From positions 1,508,378 to 1,572,377 of the forward strand of contig NZ_KQ031391.1 in the NCBI RefSeq assembly GCF_000966285.1: a stretch of DNA of 64,000 bases, given 5' to 3'. Shown here one piece after another: positions 16,736-24,874 of this stretch. The stretch's first letter is position 1. The number at the start of each line of letters is the position of its first letter. The notes under the pieces are model-generated. The model worked only from the letters and a program-made list of their open reading frames with translations. It was not told the DNA's origin and did not search any database. Position numbers and translations under genes: made by a program. The stretch comes from Pseudofrankia sp. DC12 (GTDB lineage Bacteria > Actinomycetota > Actinomycetes > Frankiales > Frankiaceae).

Positions 16736-17245
16736 CTAGGAGGCCGGGGAGACCTGAGGCGCCGTCGTGCCGCCCAACGGTATCGGGCTCAGGCCGAGCT
16801 TGCGGTGGTCCCAGGACCGGGTGCGCTCGACGTCGACGCGCACCGCGACCCGCTTGTGCAGCATGAACTCCACCAGCGGCTTGACCTCGTCGGTGTAGGG
16901 GCCGTGGTAGCGCTCCCAGACGTTGACGCCGACGGCCCACAGCGCGTCCGGGTCCGTCACGATCTGGGCGCGGCCCTCCATCGAGACACCGCGCAGCGTG
17001 TCGTAGGTCAGGCCGTCCTCCAGCAGGACGGTGACGCGTGGGTCGCGCCGGATGTTGAGCGCCTTCTGCGCCTTCGCCTTGGTCTCGAACCACAGCACCC
17101 CGTCGAGGACGCCGAACCACATCGCGACGGCGTGCGGCTGGCCGGTCGGCCCGAGGGTCACCAGCGTCGCCGTGCGCCGCGTCGCCAGGTAGGCCGAGAT
17201 CTCCTCGCCGGTCATCTCGACCTGCGATCGCTGGTTAGTGCCCAT
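16736..17245 (-). CDS. PPOX-class (probable F420/FMN-dependent) flavoprotein
   Basis: A 169-residue split-barrel protein. From ATG 17245 it reads MGTNQRSQVEMTGEEISAYL; an internal ATG at 17215 (MTGEEISAYLATRRTATLVT) is an alternative start. The fold signature is RRTATLVTLGPTGQPHAVAM, then LWFETKAKAQKALNIRRDPR (cofactor phosphate contacts) and VTVLLEDGLTYDTLRGVSME. This is the pyridoxamine-5'-phosphate oxidase-like superfamily; in actinobacteria this branch mostly uses F420H2 or FMN to reduce unknown substrates. A 26-base palindrome at 17322-17347 upstream suggests single-gene control by a dimeric repressor. Confidence 0.82.
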   Translation of the reverse strand: MGTNQRSQVEMTGEEISAYLATRRTATLVTLGPTGQPHAVAMWFGVLDGVLWFETKAKAQKALNIRRDPRVTVLLEDGLTYDTLRGVSMEGRAQIVTDPDALWAVGVNVWERYHGPYTDEVKPLVEFMLHKRVAVRVDVERTRSWDHRKLGLSPIPLGGTTAPQVSPAS

Positions 17246-17321
17246 GGGTACCCGAGCTGAGCCCGCGCGAGCTGACATGGCGCGCGAAACTACCAGACAG
17301 TCCAGCCGCGAGACGCCGATC

Positions 17322-17347
17322 GTCACACATTGTCTACAAAGTGTGAC
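17322..17347 (-). promoter_or_regulatory. 26-base operator-like palindrome before the PPOX gene
   Basis: Outer arms gtcacac / gtgtgac and an inner ttgt-ct-acaa make a 26-base dyad with only two mismatched pairs. It lies 77 bases before the PPOX start and 33 bases after the end of the DUF574 gene, typical of a TetR or GntR operator. The cognate regulator is not adjacent. Confidence 0.55.
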
Positions 17348-17379
17348 CAGGCGACGCGCACTGCCCACCTGGCGCCGGG

Positions 17380-18180
17380 TCACGGGATGCGGGCGAACCC
17401 GGTGTACGAGTCGAGCGCCTTGCCGCGGGCCCGCCGGCCGGGGCGCCACAGCGGGGTCGAGACGACGCCGGGCTTCAGCAGCTCCAGGCCGTCGAAGAAC
17501 CGGACGAGCTCCTCCGGCGTCCTGGACCGGTACGGGGCGTTCTCGGGGTTGCGCCGGATCGCCGCGTCCCGCGCCGGGCTCGCCGTGCCGTCGTTGAGGG
17601 ACAGGTAGCTCCCGGCGGGCAGGGCGCCGGCGAGCTTCCCGACGATCGCGTGGGCCTCGTCGTCGTCGATCACGTTGGCCATGACGCCGAACAGGATCAG
17701 CCCGATCGGCTGGTCGAAGTCGAGGACCTTGGCCGCGCCGCGCAGGATCTTCTCCGGGTCGCGCACGTCCGCGTCGACGTAGGAGGTGACGCCTTCGGGG
17801 CGGCCGACCAGCAGGGCCCGGGCGTGCACGAGGACCAGCGGGTCGTTGTCGACGTAGACGACCCTGCTCTCCGGCGCGATGCGCTGCGCGACCTCGTGGG
17901 TGTTGTCCGCCGTAGGCAGGCCGGTGCCGATGTCGAGGAACTGGCGGATGCCGAGGGTGCCGGCGAGATGGGTCACGACCCGGTTGAGTAGCAGCCGTGA
18001 GCTGCACGCGATCTCGGTGATCTGCGGGAAGACCTCGACGACCCGGTCCGCGGCAGCGCGGTCGGCTGGGAAGTTGTCCTTGCCACCTAGCCAGTAGTTC
18101 CACATCCGCGCCGAATGAGGCACCTCGACGTTCAGGGATGAGGCCAGACTGTCGCTGGGGGGCGCAGAGCTGTCCGGCAT
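17380..18180 (-). CDS. S-adenosyl methyltransferase, DUF574 family
   Basis: A 266-residue protein beginning MPDSSAPPSDSLASSLNVEV. The family hallmark SARMWNYWLGGKDNFPADR lies at residues about 24-42, followed by FPQITEIACSSRLLLNR, the SAM loop QFLDIGTGLPTADNTHEVAQ, VVYVDNDPLVLVHARALL, and DFDQPIGLILFGVMANV. The family is widespread and amplified in actinobacteria such as Streptomyces and Frankia; targets are unknown, and members often sit near regulators. Here it has its own transcript: a 220-base gap upstream holds a 21-base palindrome at 18324-18344. Confidence 0.88.
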   Translation of the reverse strand: MPDSSAPPSDSLASSLNVEVPHSARMWNYWLGGKDNFPADRAAADRVVEVFPQITEIACSSRLLLNRVVTHLAGTLGIRQFLDIGTGLPTADNTHEVAQRIAPESRVVYVDNDPLVLVHARALLVGRPEGVTSYVDADVRDPEKILRGAAKVLDFDQPIGLILFGVMANVIDDDEAHAIVGKLAGALPAGSYLSLNDGTASPARDAAIRRNPENAPYRSRTPEELVRFFDGLELLKPGVVSTPLWRPGRRARGKALDSYTGFARIP

Positions 18181-18323
18181 GCGTCCGTCCGATCCGTGAT
18201 CGCTGTCCGATCCGTGGCGATATCGGTGACCTGCACCGCGGCACCGATGCTAACCGACGCAGCTTTGCGACAGGGCGCTACTCTTTCGGCAGCCAAGTGA
18301 GACGAATGCCACACAGTCCAGTT

Positions 18324-18344
18324 TCTCAATCAAGTTGATTGAGA
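18324..18344. promoter_or_regulatory. Perfect 21-base palindrome (operator-like)
   Basis: Arms tctcaatcaa and ttgattgaga flank a single g. The sequence is AT-rich against a very GC-rich background and resembles MarR-type operators. It lies between the DUF574 methyltransferase gene and two gene remnants, so it may belong to a promoter whose gene has been lost. Confidence 0.55.
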
Positions 18345-18373
18345 TAAAAGCCCGCATTGTGCGGCTCGCTGAT

Positions 18374-18402
18374 CCGCCGGTGCCGACGGTCGGCACCGGC
18401 GG
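18374..18402 (-). terminator. Strong hairpin after the oxidoreductase remnant
   Basis: ccgccggtgccg pairs perfectly with cggcaccggcgg (12 bp) around acggt. It begins one base past the stop of the FAD-oxidoreductase remnant on the minus strand. Confidence 0.55.
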
Positions 18403-18558
18403 TCAGCGCTCAACCGGGTGGTTCGACCTGATCAAGTCGGCAGGGCCGTAGGCGGCCCTGACCTGCCGGAGCCGTTCGTAGGCCGCGCCGAACAGCGCCT
18501 CACCCGACCGGCGCCGTCCGGCGAAGTCCAGGTAAGCGCGGCCCGTCGACGGACGCCG
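18403..18558 (-). pseudogene. C-terminal remnant of a berberine-bridge-type FAD oxidoreductase
   Basis: The frame ending at 18403 reads GRAYLDFAGRRRSGEALFG, then AAYERLRQVRAAYGPADLIR and SNHPVER. This is the C-terminal BBE motif of FAD-linked oxidases (YxN/DF, then Y-LRxxxxYxPxxLFR-N). The other 400 or so residues are missing; the homology stops at about 18558, where a LuxR remnant on the other strand begins. There is no start codon or promoter. Confidence 0.7.
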
Positions 18559-18565
18559 CCCGGGC

Positions 18566-18790
18566 GGCCGCGAGCAGGAGATCACCAGGGCGGCCGCCCG
18601 CGGCCTGTCGAACCCGGAGATCGCCGCCGAGTTGTTCCTGTCCCCGCGCGCGGTCCGCAACCACCCGCAGACGATCTTCGCCAACGCCGGCGCCGGCAGC
18701 CGCGGCGAGCTCGTCGCCAAGCTCTTCGCCGAGCGCTACGGCCCGGTCCTGCACGCCCCCGACGCCCCGGCCGTCCACGTCGAGTACTGA
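18566..18790 (+). pseudogene. C-terminal remnant of a LuxR-family regulator
   Basis: Reading from 18566 the frame gives GREQEITRAAARGLSNPEIA, AELFLSPRAVRNHPQTIFAN and GELVAKLFAERYGPVLH, ending at the stop at 18788-18790. This is the LuxR C-terminal helix-turn-helix. A Pro stands in the recognition helix (NHPQTIF) where Leu is usual, and only the last 75 or so residues remain, without a start. It abuts the FAD-oxidoreductase remnant tail-out at a deletion scar near 18560. Confidence 0.75.
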
Positions 18791-18841
18791 GCCGGGGCCG
18801 GCCGCGGGGCAGCATCACCTAGACCACGAAGCGCCACGGAA

Positions 18842-19675
18842 ATGTCGCGGTGGAAACATGGCGGGGTGGACGTCACGCTGGTCGGCGGTGGTCGGGACAC
18901 GGCCGCCGCGCCGACGCTCTTCGGCCCGTTCGTCGCCGCGGCCGGGCCCGGCGCCGTGATCGCCTGCGTGCTAGTCGACGAGGCCGACGATCGGCCGGCG
19001 CCGCCGTGGCTCCGCGCCTACCGGCGCGCCCGCCGGCTCGACCCGTTCGGCCGCTGGTCGCGGCTGCTGACGGCCGCCGGCCCATGCCGGCCCGTGCCGG
19101 TGCAGATCCCGTCCGGCGGGCGGCTCGACGTCGCGGCGTTGGACGGCGCGGCCGGGCTGTTCGTCGCCGGCGGCCTCACCCCCGACTACGCGACGGCGTT
19201 CGCGCCCGTCCGCGCGGACGTGCTCGCCTGGCTCGCCCGCACCGGCGCCCCGTTCGCGGGTTACTCCGCCGGCGCGGCCATCGCGGCCGACCGGGCCGTC
19301 ATCGGTGGCTGGCGTTCAGACGGCGTGCCGATCTGTGACGAGGAGGCCGGGGAGCGCCTGGACGAGGTCACCGTCACCGACGGCCTCGGCCTCGTGCCCG
19401 CCCTCGTCGACGTCCACTGCGCCCAGTGGGGTACCCTCCCTCGCCTGCTCGCCGCGGCCCGGGCCGAGGCCGCCGCCGGGCGCCCCACCGAGGGCTGGGG
19501 CATCGACGAGGACACCGCCGTCCACCTGACCGACGGCGCGGTGACCGTCCTCGGCCGCGGCCGCGTCCACCGCCTGGCCCCCGGCCCGGACGAGATCGCC
19601 GTCGAACACTTCGCGTCGGCCGAGCGGCTCCCCTATCCACGCGTGCCGCAGCCCCAGCCCGAGACGGCCGACTAA
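18842..19675 (+). CDS. Peptidase S51 / class I glutamine amidotransferase-like protein
   Basis: A 277-residue protein. The core VTLVGGGRDTAAAPTLFGPF starts near residue 11, and the nucleophile elbow GAPFAGYSAGAAIAADRAVI (Ser in GYSAGA) lies near residue 140. The following GWRSDG, VTVTDGLGLVPALVDVHCAQ and GWGIDEDTAVHLTDG match cyanophycinase/dipeptidase-E-type S51 enzymes, which hydrolyse Asp-containing peptides. ATG 18842 is used; a GTG at 18866 (VDVTLVGGG) fits the domain start equally well. It is a single gene with remnants on both sides. Substrate unknown. Confidence 0.8.
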   Translation: MSRWKHGGVDVTLVGGGRDTAAAPTLFGPFVAAAGPGAVIACVLVDEADDRPAPPWLRAYRRARRLDPFGRWSRLLTAAGPCRPVPVQIPSGGRLDVAALDGAAGLFVAGGLTPDYATAFAPVRADVLAWLARTGAPFAGYSAGAAIAADRAVIGGWRSDGVPICDEEAGERLDEVTVTDGLGLVPALVDVHCAQWGTLPRLLAAARAEAAAGRPTEGWGIDEDTAVHLTDGAVTVLGRGRVHRLAPGPDEIAVEHFASAERLPYPRVPQPQPETAD

Positions 19676-19797
19676 TCGCGGCCGAGCCGGCAAACGGCCA
19701 GATGTTCGTGGCGGCCGTTGTGTCATCCTGATACAGGTCGGTCTTCCGCCTGGAGGGATGATCGTGACGGCAGACATGGAGCGTCGCCGAAAGGTAA

Positions 19798-19962
19798 CGC
19801 TCAGCGAGCCGCCCACCCAGCGGTCCGTGGGCCGCCATCGCCGGCATGCGAAACCACCTGGTACACGGCTACTTCGCAGTCGACACGGATCTGCTGTGGA
19901 TCGCGGTCACCGTCGAAATCCCAGGCCTTGCCCAGACCGTGTGGTCCTGGCTGGACGAGTGA
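19798..19962 (+). pseudogene. HepT-like (DUF86) toxin C-terminal fragment
   Basis: The frame shows PWAAIAGMRNHLVHGYFAVD, then TDLLWIAVTVEIPGLAQTVW and SWLDE before a stop at 19960-19962. HepT RNase-like toxins carry exactly this RxxxxH motif (RNHLVH) followed by aromatic/acidic residues. Only about 54 codons are open, the frame is closed upstream by a stop at 19795, and the MntA antitoxin gene is absent, so the module appears dead. An ATG at 19846 could start a 38-residue peptide. Confidence 0.6.
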
Positions 19963-20014
19963 GTCTGGCCGGCACCTTTGCGGGCTCGCGGCGTGATCGA
20001 ACGGGAACTGGGGC

Positions 20015-21199
20015 GTGATGGGGCTTCCTCAGCCGTTTGGTGACTTTCAGCTTGAGATCTACCTGCAGGGGCTCAGCGGGGTCGTTCCGACGTTGCCGAT
20101 GGTGTTCGACGAGCTTGAACGCCGGGCACAGAGCGCGTTGCCGGCGCCGGTCTGGGCCTATGTGGCCGGCGGCGCGGGCGACGAGGCGACGCAGCGGGCC
20201 AACGTGGCCGCGTTCCAGACCTGGGGACTGATCCCGCGGATGCTGGTCGGCGCGGTCGAGCGGGACCTGTCCGTCGAGCTGTGGGGCCGGCGCTGGCCGG
20301 CGCCGGTCTTCCTCGCGCCGATCGGGGTCATCGGGCTGTGCGCGCAGAGCGGCCACGGTGACCTGGAGACGGCACAAGCCGCCGCAAGCGCCGACATCCC
20401 GATGGTCGCCTCGACGCTGACCGTCGACCCGATGGAGGACGTGGCCGCCGAGCTGGGCGAGACGCCGGGCTTCTTCCAGCTCTACACGCCGAAGGACCGG
20501 GAACTCGCCGAGAGCCTGGTGGCCCGGGCCGAACGCGCCGGCTTCGCCGGGATCGTCGTCACCCTGGACACCTGGGTCACCGGCTGGCGGCCCCGCGACC
20601 TGGCGACGTCGAACTTCCCGCAGCTACGCGGCCACTGCCTGGCGAACTACTTCACCGACCCGCGGTTCCGCGAGATGCTCGGCGCCGACCCGGCCGAGGC
20701 GGCCCAGGCGGCCGTCCTGCAGTGGGCCACGACCTTCGGGCACGCCGTCACCTGGGACGACCTGGCCTGGCTGCGCTCGCTCACCGGCCTGCCGCTGATC
20801 CTCAAGGGCATCCAGCATCCGGACGACGCCCGCCGGGCCCGGGACGCCGGGGCGGACGGGATCTACTGCTCGAACCACGGCGGTCGGCAGGCCAACGGCG
20901 GCCTGCCCGCCATCCAGTGCCTCCCGGGTGTGGTCGAGGCGGCGGATGGCCTGCCCGTCCTGTTCGACTCGGGCATCCGGTCCGGCGCCGACGTGGTGAA
21001 GGCGCTCGCCCTCGGCGCCTCGGCGGTCGGGATCGGCCGGCCTTACGCCTACGGCCTCGCGCTCGGCGGCGTCGACGGCATCGTCCACGTCCTGCGCACA
21101 CTGCTGGCCGAGGCCGACCTGATCATGGCCGTGGACGGCTACGCGACCTTGGCCGACCTGACCCCCGACACACTGCGACGGGTCGTCCTGCCCGGCTAG
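20015..21199 (+). CDS. FMN-dependent alpha-hydroxy acid oxidase, lactate 2-monooxygenase type
   Basis: A 394-residue TIM-barrel flavoprotein starting gtg-atg at 20015/20018 ([20 protein letters not shown]). Motifs: [115 protein letters not shown], the catalytic [20 protein letters not shown] (His-Arg pair), and [20 protein letters not shown] (FMN phosphate). Such enzymes oxidise L-lactate or related 2-hydroxy acids with O2. The C-terminus [16 protein letters not shown] is repeated as a separate fragment at 21705-21758. Confidence 0.88.
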   Translation: MMGLPQPFGDFQLEIYLQGLSGVVPTLPMVFDELERRAQSALPAPVWAYVAGGAGDEATQRANVAAFQTWGLIPRMLVGAVERDLSVELWGRRWPAPVFLAPIGVIGLCAQSGHGDLETAQAAASADIPMVASTLTVDPMEDVAAELGETPGFFQLYTPKDRELAESLVARAERAGFAGIVVTLDTWVTGWRPRDLATSNFPQLRGHCLANYFTDPRFREMLGADPAEAAQAAVLQWATTFGHAVTWDDLAWLRSLTGLPLILKGIQHPDDARRARDAGADGIYCSNHGGRQANGGLPAIQCLPGVVEAADGLPVLFDSGIRSGADVVKALALGASAVGIGRPYAYGLALGGVDGIVHVLRTLLAEADLIMAVDGYATLADLTPDTLRRVVLPG

Positions 21200-21704
21200 G
21201 CCCAGCGGAGCCTGATGATCTCCCAGGCGGAAGTGACCGCCGGCTTGTGCCCGAGGCGGCCATCCGATTGGCGCGCGGCGCCGAAAGGCGTGAGCCGGCC
21301 CTCGTGGCGCCCGCGCCGGCACCGCGCGCCCGGAAACCCACCGCGCCGCCGGCCGGCTCAACGCCAGCCTCCCTACCCAACTGGCGATCTCCAGCGACTT
21401 TCGGCGGCCTTAGCCGCCATGATCGCGAACCGGGCAGGGAAGCGGGCGTTCGGTGTCCGATTTCGTGCCTTTTATCCCTGCGCAACGGGCGATCATGTCA
21501 TGCCAGCCGGGGAGCGAAGGGCCGAAGATCTCCGTCTGCGTAGGCGATCGGGCGTCACCCGCTCCGCCACGATCGACGAAGGATCCCGGGGATCGTCCGT
21601 AGTGGAGGGACGCGCTGCGACGGAGATCGCCGCCGGCCGAGGCGCGGCCCGCCGGCCGTTGATCGCGGTTCGGCCCCAACGGGTAGAGATCGGCGCCTCC
21701 CGCG
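21200..21704. other. Non-coding spacer before the monooxygenase tail remnant
   Basis: About 500 bases after the monooxygenase gene with no convincing gene. Frames are open on both strands because of GC content, but none shows recognisable motifs. An AT-richer part near 21455-21500 (cgatttcgtgccttttatcc) stands out in composition. Probably decayed DNA linked to the second monooxygenase copy. Confidence 0.5.
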
Positions 21705-21758
21705 GCCCTGGCCGATCTGACCCCGGACACGCTGCGCCTCGTCGCCCTCCCCGGCTAG
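21705..21758 (+). pseudogene. Last 17 codons of a second lactate monooxygenase-like gene
   Basis: The frame reads [17 protein letters not shown] then TAG, against [17 protein letters not shown] at the end of the intact gene 500 bases upstream. No other part of the second copy is visible. Its TAG overlaps the stop of the convergent thiolase gene in the palindrome ctag. Confidence 0.75.
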
Positions 21759-23215
21759 GGACCGAACGTGTCACCGTGGACGGTCACGACACGTCCGGCC
21801 CAGTCCTGCGAGGTCATCGCGTCGAGGAGATCAGGGGCGGTACTCGCCGCCACGGTGCGGGTGCCGTCGACGAGGGTCACGACGGCGAAGGCCCGCGCCG
21901 ATGCCCCCTTCTCGCAGGCGACGGTGAAGCCGGCGACCCGGCCGGTGCCCGTCACGACGTCCTCGGCGACCGGAAGCGGCGGCTCGGCGGCGCGGACCTC
22001 GGCGGAGACGTCCTCGGCGCGGAAGCCGGCCGGTGGTGGGGCGGTGCTCCACAGCAGGCCGCCCTGCTTGGTGACCAGGCCCGAGACGCAGGTGACCAGC
22101 CCGTGGGCGCCCGGCTCGGCGGCCCGCAGGAGCTGGGCCATCTTCACCGTCGACTGGAAGGCGTAGTTGTTCAGCGGCCCGCCGGCGAAGGTCATGCCGC
22201 CGGTCACGGTGAGGTCGGCGCGGCCGGCGAGACCGAGCTCGCGGATCTGCAGACGGACCGCGGCCGGGAAACAGCTGTAGAGGTCCACGAGCTCGGCGTC
22301 GGCCGGCGCGGCCCCGGTGAGCTCGGTGAGCCGGCGTCCGACGGCGGCGAACCCGGGCGAGCGAGCCAGGTCCGGCCGCGCCGAGACCGGCGTCATGACG
22401 TTGGACTCGGCGGCCGCCACCGGGAAGACCCACCTGTCCCGCGGCACCCGGAGGCGCAGCGCGGTCCGAGCCGAGCACAACAGCATCGCCGCGCCCTGGT
22501 CGACCCCGGCCCGGGAGCAGTGCGAACGGGTGTAGGGCCAGGACATCATCGGGTTGCGGTCCGAAGCGACCAGATCCCCCGGGGTCACCGGATGGCGCGC
22601 CCAGGCGTCCTCGTTGCCGGCGGCGACGCGGGAGAAGCCGGCCCACAGTTCCGCGACCTCGTCCGCGTGCGCGGCGAGGCCGAGGCCGTCGGCCGCCCGC
22701 AGCGCCGACTCCAGCACCGCGTACTGCCAGACCGGCAGGTAGAGGCCGCGGCGGACCTCCAGCCGGTGCAGGATGTCGCCGTGCGGGGCCAGCACCTCGT
22801 CTGGCCCTTCCTCGCTGCACCCGCCGCGGCCCTCCGCGCTGAGCCGGCCGGCGGAGAGCCGGACCCCGCCGGCGCTGTGGGCCGCCTCGGCCCCGAGCAC
22901 CAGCACGACGTCGGCCCGGCCGGCCGCGACGTCCAGGCAGCCCCTGGTGACGAGGGTCTGCTGCAGCACGCCGAGCTCGGCGACGACCGAGTGGACCTTC
23001 GCCGCGCCGAACCGCGCCGCGACCGAACGGGCCGGGTCCGGGCCGGTCCAGGAGCCGCGCGCGACGTACACCCGGTCGACGCGGGCGAGCAGGCCAGGGA
23101 CGCCCGCGTCGAGCGCCGCGGCCTCGGCGGCGGCCGCCATCAGCTCGATCGCGTCGGGCAGCCGGGCCGCCGCGGCGGCGCCGACGAGGACGGGCGTGTC
23201 CGGCGGGACGCTCAT
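21755..23215 (-). CDS. Thiolase-superfamily acetyl-CoA acetyltransferase-like protein
   Basis: A 486-residue protein from ATG 23215 (MSVPPDTPVLVGAAAAARLP). It follows the long thiolase-like layout seen in steroid and acyl-CoA catabolic clusters: N-terminal ADVVLVLGAEAAHSAGGVRL, a middle MMSWPYTRSHCSRAGVDQGA with the catalytic-region Cys/Ser, and AELVDLYSCFPAAVRLQIRE, MTFAGGPLNNYAFQSTVKMA and LVTCVSGLVTKQGGLLWSTA (late GGPLNN and CVSG motifs). A C-terminal OB-like domain follows (EDVVTGTGRVAGFTVACEKG). It probably performs thiolytic or retro-aldol cleavage at the end of the pathway encoded by this operon. Its start codon lies within a 20-base tandem duplication. Confidence 0.8.
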   Translation of the reverse strand: MSVPPDTPVLVGAAAAARLPDAIELMAAAAEAAALDAGVPGLLARVDRVYVARGSWTGPDPARSVAARFGAAKVHSVVAELGVLQQTLVTRGCLDVAAGRADVVLVLGAEAAHSAGGVRLSAGRLSAEGRGGCSEEGPDEVLAPHGDILHRLEVRRGLYLPVWQYAVLESALRAADGLGLAAHADEVAELWAGFSRVAAGNEDAWARHPVTPGDLVASDRNPMMSWPYTRSHCSRAGVDQGAAMLLCSARTALRLRVPRDRWVFPVAAAESNVMTPVSARPDLARSPGFAAVGRRLTELTGAAPADAELVDLYSCFPAAVRLQIRELGLAGRADLTVTGGMTFAGGPLNNYAFQSTVKMAQLLRAAEPGAHGLVTCVSGLVTKQGGLLWSTAPPPAGFRAEDVSAEVRAAEPPLPVAEDVVTGTGRVAGFTVACEKGASARAFAVVTLVDGTRTVAASTAPDLLDAMTSQDWAGRVVTVHGDTFGP

Positions 23216-23240
23216 GCGGCCGGCGGGACGCTCATGCGGC
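23201..23240 (-). repeat. 20-base tandem duplication at the ligase-thiolase junction
   Basis: The unit cggcgggacgctcatgcggc occurs at 23201-23220 and 23221-23240 without a mismatch. Each unit holds a cat (ATG on the minus strand). As a result the ligase stop at 23232-23234 overlaps an ATG that opens only MSVPPAA, whose stop (23212-23214) in turn overlaps the thiolase ATG. Confidence 0.95.
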
Positions 23241-24851
23241 CGGCGGCGCGGCGCCGGCGGCCTGCTTGGCCCAGGCGAGGTCGGCCTTCCCGGACGGCGT
23301 GCGCCGGACGGCCTCGACGAGCCGCAGCACCCGCGGCACCTTGTAGCCGGCGACGTGGGCACGGCAGTGCGTCTGCAGCTCGCCGAGCGTCGGCGCCTTC
23401 CCCGGCCGGGGCGCGACGATGGCGGCCACCGTCTCGCCCCAGCGCTCGTGTGGCACTCCGACGACGATCACGTCGTACACGTCCGGATGACTCTTGAGCG
23501 CACTCTCGACCTCCTCGGGGAAAATCTTCTCCCCACCGGAGTTGATGGTGGCCGAGCCGCGCCCGAGCAAGGTGATGCCGCCGTCGGCCTCCAGGCGGGC
23601 GAAGTCGCCGGGAACCGAGTAGCGACGCCCGTCCGGGCCGACGCGGAACACCTGGGCGGACCGTTCCGGGTCGCCTAGATAGCCGATCGGGATGTTGCCC
23701 CGGCGGGCCAGCCGGCCGATCTCGCCGGCCGGCAACGGCCGGAGGTTCTCGTCGACGACCAGCGCGTCGTCAATCGCCTTCACCCGGACGCCGGCCTGCT
23801 CGCCGGCCTGCCCCTTCGCCGAGATACTCACCCCGTGTGACCCGGCCTCGGAGGCGCCGACACCGTCGGTGACGACCAACCCGAGGCGTTCCATGAACGC
23901 CTCCTTGAGCACCGGCGAGAACAGCGCGGCGCTCGACGAGAGCGCGTACAGCGAGGAAAGGTCCAGCCCGGCACGCTGGGCGTCGTCCAGGGTGTCGAGC
24001 AACGGCCGGGCCATCGCATCCCCGGTGATCATGACCATGTTGACGCGCTCCGCCTCGACGAGGCGCCAGACCTCCACCGGGTCGAACGCGTCGACGAGGA
24101 CCGTGCGCTGGCCCTTGCTCAGCCCGGTGTTCAGGCACCACTGGGTGGCACCGTGCATGAGCGGCGCGATCGGCAGCGAGGTGACGACACCGCCGGCGCC
24201 CTTCTCGGTCAGGTCGGCCGGCCTGCTGGCCCGCTCCCCCGTCATCAGGTCGATGCCGCCGCCCAGGGCGAAGATGACGTCCTCCTGGCGCCAGAGCACG
24301 CCCTTGGGCAGGCCAGTCGTCCCACCGGTGTAGAGCAGGTAGTGGTCGTCACCGGAGCGCGGCTCGAAGTCCCGGCCCGGCCGGGAGGCGGCCAGCGCGT
24401 CCTCGTAGCGGACCGCGCCGAGCGCCTCGGCGTCGGCCCCGGCGGGATCGGTGCCGTCCTCGACGACGACGAGGTGGCGCAGGCTGGCGACCTTCGGCGC
24501 GACCTCGGCGACCCGGCCGGTGAACTGGCGCTGGAAGACCAGTGCGACGGGCGAGGCGTTGTCGAGCAGGTAGGCGAGCTCCTCGGCGACATACCGGAAG
24601 TTCACGTTCACGCAGACCGCGCGGATCTTGTAGATCGCGACCATCGTCTCGACCCACTCGGCGGCGTTGTAGGCGTAGATGGCGACGTGCGCGCCGGGTC
24701 CCACCCCGGCGCCGCGTAAGTGGTGCGCCATCCGGTTCGCGCGCTCCTCCAGCTCGGGGAAGGTGCGCCGGGCCGGGCCGGCGACGAGGGCGTCCCGTTC
24801 CGGGAAACGGTCCGCCGCGTGCTCGAAGAGGTCTGCGAGGTTGAACTCCAT
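23232..24851 (-). CDS. AMP-forming acyl-CoA synthetase
   Basis: A 539-residue ANL-family ligase. The ATP loop is YLLYTGGTTGLPKGVLWRQE (residues about 181-200); the A5-like motif is VVTDGVGASEAGSHG; then GRRYSVPGDFARLEADGGIT (A7) and GRGSATINSGGEKIFPEEVE (A8 hinge), and the catalytic Lys in RTPSGKADLAWAK near the C-terminus. The N-terminus MEFNLADLFEHAADRFPERD is typical of FadD17/FadD19-like enzymes that load steroid side chains or branched acids on CoA. It sits between the crotonase (23 bases upstream) and the thiolase genes in one minus-strand operon. Confidence 0.92.
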   Translation of the reverse strand: MEFNLADLFEHAADRFPERDALVAGPARRTFPELEERANRMAHHLRGAGVGPGAHVAIYAYNAAEWVETMVAIYKIRAVCVNVNFRYVAEELAYLLDNASPVALVFQRQFTGRVAEVAPKVASLRHLVVVEDGTDPAGADAEALGAVRYEDALAASRPGRDFEPRSGDDHYLLYTGGTTGLPKGVLWRQEDVIFALGGGIDLMTGERASRPADLTEKGAGGVVTSLPIAPLMHGATQWCLNTGLSKGQRTVLVDAFDPVEVWRLVEAERVNMVMITGDAMARPLLDTLDDAQRAGLDLSSLYALSSSAALFSPVLKEAFMERLGLVVTDGVGASEAGSHGVSISAKGQAGEQAGVRVKAIDDALVVDENLRPLPAGEIGRLARRGNIPIGYLGDPERSAQVFRVGPDGRRYSVPGDFARLEADGGITLLGRGSATINSGGEKIFPEEVESALKSHPDVYDVIVVGVPHERWGETVAAIVAPRPGKAPTLGELQTHCRAHVAGYKVPRVLRLVEAVRRTPSGKADLAWAKQAAGAAPPAA

Positions 24852-24874
24852 GGCTGAGCCCTCTCCGTCGTCGG

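Noticed and set aside
21410-21774. Short minus-strand frames between the monooxygenase and the thiolase
   Set aside because: No ribosome site, no motifs and no shared composition with neighbouring genes.
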